In this document: piece by piece, positions 49,632-59,096 of the stretch
How the letters are laid out: the number at the start of each line of letters is the position of its first letter
Numbering within the stretch: position 1 is the stretch's first letter
Source: Streptomyces sp. CA-278952
GTDB taxonomy: Bacteria > Actinomycetota > Actinomycetes > Streptomycetales > Streptomycetaceae
NCBI RefSeq assembly: GCF_028747205.1
Contig: NZ_CP112880.1
Location: 310,001-374,000, forward strand
Reading direction: 5' to 3'
Length of the DNA stretch: 64,000 nucleotides
The notes under the pieces: generated by a model
What the model saw: the letters and a program-made list of their open reading frames with translations, nothing else
Told to the model about the DNA's origin: nothing
Database searches by the model: none
Position numbers and translations under genes: made by a program

Positions 49632-52583
49632 ATGAGATGGAAACGACTCACCGGACAGTCGATCACCGGGCTGCTGATAGCCGGACTGGTCTCGGTCGGG
49701 CTCCTGCCCGTCGCAGCGAGCGCGGCTGAAGCCACCGATCTGGCCCGGGGCAAGCCCGTCGTCGCCAGCGGATCGCACGGCGGGTTCCCGGCCGCCAACG
49801 CCAACGACGGCAAGGTCGACAGCTACTGGGAGTCGAACGGACTGCCGGCCGACCTCACGGTGAAGCTCGGCGCCGACGCGGACCTGGAGTCCGTGGTGGT
49901 CAAGCTCAACCCCGACCCGATCTGGGGCAGCCGGACCCAGGACATCCAGGTGCTCGGCCGGACCCAGGACGGCACCGCGTTCACCTCGCTCCGGGCCCGC
50001 GCCGGCTACGCGTTCAACCCGTCGGGCAACCAGAACACGGTGACGATCCCGGTGGACGGCCGGGTCGCCGACCTCCAGCTCAAGTTCTTCGCCAACACCG
50101 GGGCGCCCGGCGGGCAGATCGCCGAGGTCCAGGTCCTGGGGACGGCCGCGCCCAACCCGGACCTCACCGTGAGCGCTCTGTCCTGGAGCCCTTCGTCCCC
50201 GTCCGAGACGGACGACATCACCGTCGAGGGGACCGTCCGCAACGCCGGTTCGGCCGCCTCCCCCGCGACGACCGTCAATGTGAGCCTGGGCGGCGTGGTC
50301 GTGGGCAGCGCGCCGGTCGGCCCGCTCGCCGCGGGAGCCTCGGCCCCGGTCTCGGTCGAGGCCGGCAAGCGGCCGCAGGGCTCGTACACCGTCTCGGCGC
50401 TGGTGGACCCGACCGACACGGTCGTCGAGTCGGACAACGCCAACAACAGCCGTACCACCGCCTCCCCGCTCGTGGTCGGGCAGAGCCCCGGCCCCGACCT
50501 GGAGGTCCGCTCCATCTCGTCCAGCCCGGCCAACCCGGCCGTCGGCGCGACGGTCACCTTCACCGTGGCGGTGCACAACCGCGGCACCAGCGCGGTGAGT
50601 GCGGGCACGGTCACCCGCCTGACCGTCGGTTCCACGACGCTCAACGGCACCACACCGGCCGTCGCGGCGGGCGCGACCGCGAACGTCACGGTCGGCGGCA
50701 GCTGGACCGCGACGAGCGGCGGCGCGACGCTGACCGCCATCGCGGACGCCACCAACCGGGTCACGGAGACCAGCGAGACCAACAACACCTTCGCCCGCTC
50801 CATCGTCGTCGGTCGCGGCGCGGCCGTTCCGTACACCGAGCTGGAGGCGGAGAACGCCACCTACCAGGGCACGCTGCTGAAGTCGGACGCCGAGCGCACC
50901 TTCGGGCACACCAACTTCGCCACCGAGTCCTCAGGACGCGAGTCGGTACGGCTCAACTCCTCCGGTCAGTTCGTGGAGTTCACCTCGACCGCCCCGTCGA
51001 ACTCGGTCGTCGTGCGCAACTCCATCCCGGACGCGCCGGGCGGTGGCGGCCGCGAGGCGACCATCAGCCTGTACGCCGACGGTCAGTTCGTCCGCAAGAT
51101 CGATCTCTCCTCGAAGCACAGCTGGCTGTACGGGAACACCGACAGCCCCGAAGGACTCACCAACACCCCCGGCGGCGACGCGCGGCGGCTGTTCGACGAG
51201 TCGCACGCCCTGCTCGCGCAGACCTACCCGGCGGGCACGAAGTTCCGGCTCCAGCGCGACGCTAGCGACAACGCCTCCTTCTACATCATCGACCTGATCG
51301 ACCTGGAGCAGGTGGCGGCGCCCTCGTCCCAGCCCTCGGGCTGTGTGTCCATCACGACGTACGGCGCGGTGGCGAACGACGGGATCGACGACACGGCGGC
51401 GATCCAGCGCGCGGTGACGGCGAACCAGACCGGTCGGATCGACTGCGTGTGGATCCCGGCCGGCCAGTGGCGCCAGGAGCAGAAGATCCTCACCGACGAC
51501 CCGCTCGACCGGGGTCAGTTCAACCAGGTCGGCATCCGCGATGTGACGATCCGGGGCGCGGGCATGTGGCACTCACAGCTCTACACCCTCACCCCGCCGC
51601 ACGAGGCGGGTGGCATCAACCACCCGCACGAGGGCAACTTCGGTTTCGACATCGACGAGAACACGCAAATCTCCGACATCGCCATCTTCGGCTCCGGCAC
51701 CATTCGCGGCGGCGACGGCAACCATGAGGGCGGGGTCGCGCTGAACGGCCGGTTCGGCAAGGACACGAAGATCAGCAACGTCTGGATCGAGCACGCCAAC
51801 GTGGGCGTCTGGGCCGGTCGCGACTACACCAACATCCAGGAGCTGTGGAACCCGGGCGACGGCGTCGAGTTCACCGGGATGCGGATCCGCAACACGTACG
51901 CCGACGGCATCAACTTCGCCAACGGCACCCGCAACTCCACGGTCTACAACTCGTCGTTCCGCAACACCGGCGACGACGCGCTGGCGGTCTGGTCCAGCAA
52001 GTACGTCAAGGACCAGTCCCTCGACATCGGCCACGACAACAGCTTCCGCAACAACACCATCCAGCTCCCGTGGCGTGCCAACGGCATCGCGATCTACGGG
52101 GGTTACGACAACAAGATCGAGAACAACCTGATCTCCGACACGATGAACTACCCGGCCATCATGCTGGCGACCGACCACGACCCGCTGCCCTTCTCCGGGC
52201 AGACCCTGATCGCCAACAACGGCCTGTACCGCACCGGCGGAGCCTTCTGGAACGAGGACCAGGAGTTCGGCGCGATCACCCTCTTCCCGCAGAACCTGCC
52301 GATCCCCGGAGTCACGATCCGCGACACGGACATCATCGACTCCACCTATGACGGCATCCAGTTCAAGACGGGCGGCGGCCTGATGCAGGACGTCAGAATA
52401 GAGAACGTCCGGATCGACAAGTCCAACAACGGATCCGGCATCCTGGCGATGGGCGGCGCGCGCGGCAACGCGTCGCTCACGAACGTGACGATCACCGACT
52501 CGCGCGACGGCCACGTACTCATCGAGCCCGGTTCGCAGTTCACGGTATCCGGCGCCCCGAACGGCGCACGGGCCAAACGGTAA
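49632..52583 (+). CDS. Secreted multidomain alpha-1,3-glucanase (GH87-like)
   Basis: This 983-residue secreted protein has, in order: a signal peptide (to about residue 32); an F5/8 type C-like carbohydrate-binding domain (about 33-170); two CARDB-type Ig repeats (about 172-285 and 292-395); a CBM6/35-like module (about 400-560); and a right-handed beta-helix catalytic domain (about 575-970). Acidic residues in TYADGINFANG and NTGDDALAVWSS fit the GH87 mycodextranase/alpha-1,3-glucanase active site. AGAGG precedes the ATG at 49632. It would degrade fungal cell-wall or dental-type alpha-glucan. Confidence 0.87.
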   Translation: MRWKRLTGQSITGLLIAGLVSVGLLPVAASAAEATDLARGKPVVASGSHGGFPAANANDGKVDSYWESNGLPADLTVKLGADADLESVVVKLNPDPIWGSRTQDIQVLGRTQDGTAFTSLRARAGYAFNPSGNQNTVTIPVDGRVADLQLKFFANTGAPGGQIAEVQVLGTAAPNPDLTVSALSWSPSSPSETDDITVEGTVRNAGSAASPATTVNVSLGGVVVGSAPVGPLAAGASAPVSVEAGKRPQGSYTVSALVDPTDTVVESDNANNSRTTASPLVVGQSPGPDLEVRSISSSPANPAVGATVTFTVAVHNRGTSAVSAGTVTRLTVGSTTLNGTTPAVAAGATANVTVGGSWTATSGGATLTAIADATNRVTETSETNNTFARSIVVGRGAAVPYTELEAENATYQGTLLKSDAERTFGHTNFATESSGRESVRLNSSGQFVEFTSTAPSNSVVVRNSIPDAPGGGGREATISLYADGQFVRKIDLSSKHSWLYGNTDSPEGLTNTPGGDARRLFDESHALLAQTYPAGTKFRLQRDASDNASFYIIDLIDLEQVAAPSSQPSGCVSITTYGAVANDGIDDTAAIQRAVTANQTGRIDCVWIPAGQWRQEQKILTDDPLDRGQFNQVGIRDVTIRGAGMWHSQLYTLTPPHEAGGINHPHEGNFGFDIDENTQISDIAIFGSGTIRGGDGNHEGGVALNGRFGKDTKISNVWIEHANVGVWAGRDYTNIQELWNPGDGVEFTGMRIRNTYADGINFANGTRNSTVYNSSFRNTGDDALAVWSSKYVKDQSLDIGHDNSFRNNTIQLPWRANGIAIYGGYDNKIENNLISDTMNYPAIMLATDHDPLPFSGQTLIANNGLYRTGGAFWNEDQEFGAITLFPQNLPIPGVTIRDTDIIDSTYDGIQFKTGGGLMQDVRIENVRIDKSNNGSGILAMGGARGNASLTNVTITDSRDGHVLIEPGSQFTVSGAPNGARAKR

Positions 52584-52596
52584 CCGCTGCCGCGTT

Positions 52597-52626
52597 CCCG
52601 GGCCGGAGGATCGTCTCCGGCCCGGG
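52597..52626 (+). terminator. 12-bp stem terminator after the glucanase gene
   Basis: CCCGGGCCGGAG (52597-52608) pairs with 52615-52626, followed by the T-rich CACTCTTCTTTCC. Confidence 0.82.
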
Positions 52627-52690
52627 CACTCTTCTTTCCACCCGATGAGTCGGGCCCTGCACGGGTCTGGGAAGTGCAGGGTCCCGGGGC

Positions 52691-52696
52691 TACCCT
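52691..52696 (+). promoter_or_regulatory. TANNNT -10 hexamer for a leaderless start
   Basis: TACCCT lies exactly 6 bases before the ATG at 52703, with no Shine-Dalgarno. Confidence 0.5.
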
Positions 52697-52702
52697 CCGC
52701 GC

Positions 52703-53782
52703 ATGATTCCCACGGTTGTCTGGGGTACCGGCAATGTCGGCCGCGCGGCGATCCGCGCCGTCGAGGCCCATCCGGCACTGGCACTCGCCGCCGTCCTCGT
52801 GCACGATCCCGCCAAGGCCGGCCGCGACGCGGGCGAGCTCGGCGGGGTCGGGCGCACGCTCGGGGTCACGGCCACCGACGACATCGCCGCCGTCCTGACC
52901 GCCCGCCCCCGGGCAGTGGTCTACGCGGCGTCCGGCGACATCCGCCCCGACGACGCCCTCGCCGACATCGGCCGGGCGATCCGGGCCGGCGCGGTGGTCG
53001 TCACGCCCTCCCTCTATCCGCTCTACGATCAGCGCAACGCCCCGCCGGAGCTGCGGGACCCGGTCCTGGCCGCCATCGCCGAGGGGGGCGGCTCCCTCTT
53101 CGTCTCCGGAGTCGACCCCGGCTGGGGCAATGACGTCCTGCCCCTGCTGGTCAGCGGCCTCGGAACCGAGGTGGACGTCATCCGCTGCCAGGAGATCTTC
53201 GACTACTCCACGTACGACCAGGAGGAGTCGGTGCGCCATCTGATCGGCATGGGACACCCGATGGACTACCAGCCGCTGATGCTGGCGGAGGCCGTTCCGA
53301 CGATGGTGTGGGGCGGTCAGATACGGCTCATGGCGCGGGCGCTCGAGGTCGAACTGGACGAGATCCGCGAGACCATGGACCGTCGGGCGCTGGAGTCGAC
53401 GGTACGCACCCGCACGATGGGCGAGTTCGCGGCGGGCACACAGGGCGCGGTGCGCTTCGAGGTGCAGGGCATCGTGGACGGCGTGCCGCGCATCGTCATC
53501 GAGCACATCACCCGGATCCATCCCTCGTGCGCCCCGGACTGGCCGTCCCCGCCCGACGGGGTGGGCGCGCACCGGGTGGTGATCGAGGGCCGCCCCCGTA
53601 TCGAGGTGACGGTCGAGGCCTCGGACGAGGACGAGAACCGGTCGGCGGGCGGGAACGCCACCGCGGTCGGGCGGCTCGTCTGCGCCATCGACTGGCTGGT
53701 GGACGCGGAGCCGGGCCTGTACGACGCACTGGACGTTCCGCTGCGGCCTGCGGTCGGCAGGCTGGGAAGGAGACCGGCATGA
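52703..53782 (+). CDS. Dihydrodipicolinate-reductase-like NAD(P)-binding oxidoreductase
   Basis: This 359-residue protein begins with the Rossmann sequence VVWGTGNVGRAAIRAVEAHP, followed by the DapB-like phosphate region and AVVYAASGDIRPDD. It belongs to the group related to 2,4-diaminopentanoate dehydrogenase and actinobacterial 'dihydrodipicolinate reductase N-terminal' proteins. The C-terminal half (IVIEHITRIHPSCAPDW) is the family substrate domain. Its stop overlaps the next start as ATGA, so the two proteins probably work together. Substrate unknown. Confidence 0.86.
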   Translation: MIPTVVWGTGNVGRAAIRAVEAHPALALAAVLVHDPAKAGRDAGELGGVGRTLGVTATDDIAAVLTARPRAVVYAASGDIRPDDALADIGRAIRAGAVVVTPSLYPLYDQRNAPPELRDPVLAAIAEGGGSLFVSGVDPGWGNDVLPLLVSGLGTEVDVIRCQEIFDYSTYDQEESVRHLIGMGHPMDYQPLMLAEAVPTMVWGGQIRLMARALEVELDEIRETMDRRALESTVRTRTMGEFAAGTQGAVRFEVQGIVDGVPRIVIEHITRIHPSCAPDWPSPPDGVGAHRVVIEGRPRIEVTVEASDEDENRSAGGNATAVGRLVCAIDWLVDAEPGLYDALDVPLRPAVGRLGRRPA

Positions 53783-54261
53783 TCATCGATGTCCCCGAGG
53801 GCCAGGAGCCCATCGGTTATGTGTGGGGAGAGATGGTCCCCGGCATCGGCATGGCCGCCGCCGCCTTCTCGATGTCCGTGTACGAGCACACGACCCTGGG
53901 GCTGCGGGAGTTCGAGGCGGCCAGGCTGCGGGTCGCGCAGATCAACGGGTGCCTGTTCTGCCTGGACTGGCGGACCGAGCGGGACGGGGCGAAGGTCGAG
54001 GAGGAGTTCGCCGGGGCGGTGACCGAGTGGCGTACGACCGGCGCCTTCGACGAGCGCACCCGGCTGGCGGCGGAGTACGCCGAGCGGTACACGCTCGACC
54101 ACCACGGCCTGGACGACGCCTTCTGGAAGCGGATGACCGCGCACTACAGCCAGGCGGAGATCGTGGAACTGACGATGAGCATCGGCTCGTGGCTGGCGTT
54201 CGGGCGGCTCAACCATGTGCTGGGGATCGACGCGGTGTGCGTTCTGCCCGGTCACGGGTGA
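53779..54261 (+). CDS. Carboxymuconolactone decarboxylase/AhpD-like protein
   Basis: This 160-residue helical protein of the CMD/AhpD superfamily has the Cys-x2-Cys motif in INGCLFCLDWRTE. The downstream helices are TRLAAEYAERYTLDHHGL and VELTMSIGSWLAFGRLNHVL. The cysteines suggest a redox or peroxidase-linked role rather than decarboxylation. It is translationally coupled (ATGA) to the NAD(P)-binding oxidoreductase before it. A convergent hairpin separates it from the cholesterol oxidase gene. Confidence 0.88.
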   Translation: MIIDVPEGQEPIGYVWGEMVPGIGMAAAAFSMSVYEHTTLGLREFEAARLRVAQINGCLFCLDWRTERDGAKVEEEFAGAVTEWRTTGAFDERTRLAAEYAERYTLDHHGLDDAFWKRMTAHYSQAEIVELTMSIGSWLAFGRLNHVLGIDAVCVLPGHG

Positions 54262-54284
54262 GCGCGGGCGCCTCCTGACGGAGT

Positions 54285-54317
54285 CCGGGGCCGCCGGGTT
54301 GGCACTCCCGGCCCCGG
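54285..54317. terminator. Convergent hairpin before the cholesterol oxidase 3' end
   Basis: CCGGGGCCGCCGGG (54285-54298) pairs with CCCGGCCCCGG (54307-54317) with a 2-base bulge and an 8-base loop. Confidence 0.6.
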
Positions 54318-54349
54318 GCTCTTCGTCGGCCCCCGCATCCTGTGGGCGC

Positions 54350-56032
<1,683 letters not shown>

Positions 56033-56082
56033 CTGTCGATCGCGTGGTAAGTCACTAGAAACTTGGAGGTAACTTCCCGGTA

Positions 56083-56126
56083 CGCCCGAGGGGCCCCGGA
56101 CCATGAGGTCCGGGGCCCCTCGGGCG
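56083..56126 (-). terminator. 20-bp perfect stem terminator after the LysM gene
   Basis: CGCCCGAGGGGCCCCGGACC (56083-56102) pairs with 56107-56126 across ATGA, 14 bases past the stop of the LysM gene. Confidence 0.88.
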
Positions 56127-56139
56127 TGGGCACGGAGGA

Positions 56140-56982
56140 TCAGTAGGCGCCGAAGACGTTGTCGATCGAGCCGTACCGGTCCGCCGCGTAGTTGCACGCG
56201 GCCGTGATGTTGGCGACCGGGTCGTAGCTGTCGGTCGAGGTGCCGGGCACGTGGTAGGCCTGGAAGGTCGGGTCGATGACCTGGAGCAGCCCCTTGGACG
56301 GGGTGCCCTTGACCGCGTTGGAGTCCCAGTTGTTGATCGCGGCCGGGTTGCCCGAGGACTCGCGCATGATGTTGCGGTGGATGCCCTCGTAGGTGCCGGG
56401 GATGCCCTGCTCGGCCATGACCGCCAGCGACTCCTTGATCCAGCCGTCGAGGTCGTTCGTGTACGTGACGGCCTTCTCGGCGGCCGGCGCGGCCTTTGCC
56501 ACGGGAGCGGCGTTGACGCGCTCCGAACGGTCGGCACGGTCCGCCTCGGCACCGCGCGCGGTGGACGGGGAAGCCTGGGCGGCCTTGTCCGACTTACCGC
56601 CCGAAGGGGCCTCGGTCTTGGATCCGAGGGTCAGCTTGATTCCGGGGTGAATGAGATCGGGATTCTCTCCGATGATCTTCCGGTTGCCTTCGTACAGCTT
56701 CTCCCAGCCGCCGCTGACGGAATATTCGCGGGCGATCTTGGAAAGCGTTTCACCGGCCGCCACGGAATGCTGGGCGGGCGCGGCCTGTACGGCGGAATGC
56801 GCCTGGGCCACCGAGGCGGGCGCCACGGCCTGCTGCGGAGCCGTGGCGGGCGCGGGGGCCGCGAAGGCACTGGTGGCACCGATCACCGGGAGGGCGAGGA
56901 CGGCTCCACCGGCGGTCACGGCGGCGAGGCCGCGGCGCAGCGAGATGGACTGGGGACGACGGTGCTTACCCTGTGCGGGCAT
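56140..56982 (-). CDS. Secreted LysM/lytic transglycosylase-like cell wall hydrolase
   Basis: This 280-residue protein has a signal peptide (to about residue 42) and a LysM domain at about 70-118 (HSVAAGETLSKIAREYSVSG, ENPDLIHPGIKL). An Ala/Lys/Glu-rich linker follows, then a C-terminal SLT-like domain (180-280) with the catalytic Glu in IMRESSGNPAAIN and SKGLLQVIDPTFQAYH. It would bind and cleave peptidoglycan during growth or germination. A c-di-AMP riboswitch occupies its leader, the usual arrangement for such hydrolases in Streptomyces. Confidence 0.92.
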   Translation of the reverse strand: MPAQGKHRRPQSISLRRGLAAVTAGGAVLALPVIGATSAFAAPAPATAPQQAVAPASVAQAHSAVQAAPAQHSVAAGETLSKIAREYSVSGGWEKLYEGNRKIIGENPDLIHPGIKLTLGSKTEAPSGGKSDKAAQASPSTARGAEADRADRSERVNAAPVAKAAPAAEKAVTYTNDLDGWIKESLAVMAEQGIPGTYEGIHRNIMRESSGNPAAINNWDSNAVKGTPSKGLLQVIDPTFQAYHVPGTSTDSYDPVANITAACNYAADRYGSIDNVFGAY

Positions 56983-56989
56983 GGGGGAT

Positions 56990-57170
56990 TTCCTCTCCGG
57001 CGCCTACGAGGTGAGCTGTCGGGTTCAGACGGGAGATGTCTGGCCGCACGCTCGTGCGGCTTCACCCCAAGCCGTTCCGGTTACGGATCGGCGACTTACC
57101 TGGGTCCCCCGCTCCTGCCGTACGTGAGTGGGTTTCGGATTCCCGGACGGCGGCAGGATTCGGCGTTCCA
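56990..57170 (-). promoter_or_regulatory. c-di-AMP riboswitch (ydaO/yuaA type)
   Basis: On the minus strand the leader contains GCGGGGGACCCAGGT, GGCTTGGGGTGAAGCCG and CCGAACCCGACAGCTCACC followed by TCGTAGGCGCCGGAGAGG, in the order of the ydaO motif. CCTGCCG and CGGCAGG pair near the 5' side. Binding of c-di-AMP by this class normally turns expression off. The Shine-Dalgarno follows immediately. Limits are approximate. Confidence 0.92.
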
Positions 57171-57180
57171 TCCGGATTGA

Positions 57181-57627
57181 CGGTGACCGTAGGCGAGAAA
57201 CGTCGAACAGAACAAGCCCCACATTCCGGATTCCCTTTTTCGCGGAAGATCGAAAGGCGGAATCGCCGGATCGGATCATTCCGTCACGCCGTCAACTTTC
57301 GTCGCACGGAAGGGAACCGATGCTTCCGCTTCCACGTCGGCCCCTTCGGACGTGACGCTCACCACTCCCTCGCGGCGGTGGCGAAAACAAGCTCAAGCAA
57401 ATGCCCCAGCAGCCCCAATAGGCCCCTTATCGAGCAGAATTCCCAAAAGAAACAAAACACCCATACCGGCACAATAAAACGGGCCAATCGGACACTCTAG
57501 GCAGGGCCGGCCGAAGGGCCCGCGGGGCGATCGCTTACGGTGTGCGGTGGAGACTAGTAAGCCAACCCTTACCTCCGACGTACGCTGTACCTGCCCGCGT
57601 TCGCCCGCCCCGAAGGATCACCACGCC
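57181..57627. other. 447-base divergent promoter region, locally AT-rich
   Basis: The stretch 57400-57500 is markedly AT-rich for this window and probably holds the promoter for the riboswitch transcript. GTAAG-N6-CTTAC (57557-57572) lies 56 bases before the fprA start. No gene is evident. Confidence 0.45.
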
Positions 57628-59019
57628 ATGACACGCCCCGTCCGCGTCGCCATTGTCGGAGCCGGCCCCGCCGGTATCTACGCTGCGGACGCGCTGCTCA
57701 AATCCGAGGTCTGCCAGGACCCGGGGGTCTCCATCGACCTCTTCGAGCGCATGCCCGCGCCCTTCGGCCTCATCCGTTACGGCGTGGCCCCCGACCACCC
57801 GCGGATCAAGGGAATCGTCAAGGCCCTGCACCAGGTGCTGGACAAGCCCCAGATCCGGCTCTTCGGCAACGTCAGCTACCCGCACGACATCGGCCTGGAC
57901 GACCTGCGGTCGTTCTACGACGCGGTGATCTTCTCCACCGGCGCCGAGGCCGACCGGGCGCTCGACGTCCCCGGCATCCAGCTGGACGGCTCCTACGGCG
58001 CGGCCGAGTTCGTCTCCTGGTACGACGGGCACCCCGAGGTCCCCCGCACCTGGCCGCTCACCGCGGAGAAGGTCGCCGTGCTCGGCGTCGGGAACGTGGC
58101 CCTGGACGTGGCCCGCGTCCTGGCCAAGACGGCGGACGAGCTGCTGCCCACCGAGATCCCGGACAACGTGTACCAGGGCCTCAAGGAGAACAAGGCGCTG
58201 GAGGTGCACGTGTTCGGGCGGCGTGGCCCCGCACAGGCCAAGTTCAGCCCGATGGAGCTGCGGGAGCTGGACCACTCCCCCAACATCGAGGTCATCGTCA
58301 ACCCCGAGGACATCGAGTACGACGAGGGCTCCATCGCGACCCGCCGGGAGAACAAGCAGGTCAACATGGTCGCGCAGACCCTGGAGAACTGGGCGATCCG
58401 CGATGTCGGCGACCGCCCGCACAAGCTCTTCCTGCACTTCTTCGAGTCCCCGGTCGAGATCCTCGGCGAGGACGGCAAGGTCGTGGCGCTGCGCACCGAG
58501 CGCACCGAACTGGACGGCACCGGCAACGTCCGGGGCACCGGTCGGTTCACGGACTGGGACATGCAGAGCGTCTACCGTGCCGTCGGCTACTACTCGGAGG
58601 AGCTGCCCAAGCTCCCCTTCGACGTGGCCTCCGGCACCGTGCCGCACGAGGCGGGACGCGTCATCGCCGGCGACGAGCCCATGGCCTCGGTCTACGTCAC
58701 GGGCTGGATCAAGCGCGGTCCGATCGGTCTGATCGGACACACCAAGGGCGACGCGAACGAGACGGTCGCCTGCGTCCTGGAGGACCGGGCAGCCGGTCGG
58801 CTGCCGGAGCCGGCCACGCCCGCTCCGGAGGCCGTCGAGGCCTTCCTGGAGGACCGCGGCGTCCGCTACACGACCTGGGAGGGGTGGCACAAGCTGGACG
58901 CCCACGAGCAGGCGCTGGGCGCGGTCCAGGGCCGTGAGCGGATCAAGGTCGTGGAGCGCGAGGGCATGCTGGAGGCCTCTGGCGCCTTCGCGCCGGCAGA
59001 GCCGCCGGCCGACGCCTGA
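57628..59019 (+). CDS. fprA: FprA-type ferredoxin/adrenodoxin NADP+ reductase
   Basis: This 463-residue flavoprotein is like mitochondrial adrenodoxin reductase and mycobacterial FprA. The FAD motif is VAIVGAGPAGIYAADALL, the hallmark is MPAPFGLIRYGVAPDHP, and the NADP site is VLGVGNVALDVARVL. The C-terminal GWIKRGPIGLIGHTKGDANE matches the family. CGAAGGA precedes the ATG at 57628. It supplies electrons from NADPH to ferredoxins that serve P450s and other enzymes, possibly including the P450 and Rieske oxygenase in this window. Confidence 0.95.
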   Translation: MTRPVRVAIVGAGPAGIYAADALLKSEVCQDPGVSIDLFERMPAPFGLIRYGVAPDHPRIKGIVKALHQVLDKPQIRLFGNVSYPHDIGLDDLRSFYDAVIFSTGAEADRALDVPGIQLDGSYGAAEFVSWYDGHPEVPRTWPLTAEKVAVLGVGNVALDVARVLAKTADELLPTEIPDNVYQGLKENKALEVHVFGRRGPAQAKFSPMELRELDHSPNIEVIVNPEDIEYDEGSIATRRENKQVNMVAQTLENWAIRDVGDRPHKLFLHFFESPVEILGEDGKVVALRTERTELDGTGNVRGTGRFTDWDMQSVYRAVGYYSEELPKLPFDVASGTVPHEAGRVIAGDEPMASVYVTGWIKRGPIGLIGHTKGDANETVACVLEDRAAGRLPEPATPAPEAVEAFLEDRGVRYTTWEGWHKLDAHEQALGAVQGRERIKVVEREGMLEASGAFAPAEPPADA

Positions 59020-59090
59020 CCAACGCTTGATCGACGCCTGAGCGCGCTTGAGCCGCAGGCGCTTGACCCGCAGGCGCCTGACCGGCAGGA
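59011..59090 (+). repeat. Degenerate stop-codon-rich repeats after fprA
   Basis: The last codons of fprA (GACGCCTGA) are echoed downstream as CGCTTGA, CGCCTGA, CGCTTGA, CGCTTGA and CGCCTGA. The last two copies lie in 15-bp units beginning CCGCAGGCGC. They look like expansion of the gene end. Confidence 0.6.
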
Positions 59091-59096
59091 CGTCTC

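Noticed and set aside
49605..50909. A 434-codon minus-strand frame inside the glucanase gene.
   Set aside because: It is a shadow of the CARDB region; the plus-strand protein has a signal peptide and recognisable domains.
57557..57572. GTAAG-N6-CTTAC upstream of fprA as an iron box.
   Set aside because: Half-site spacing is 6, not the 1 expected for IdeR/DmdR1 sites, and few consensus positions match.
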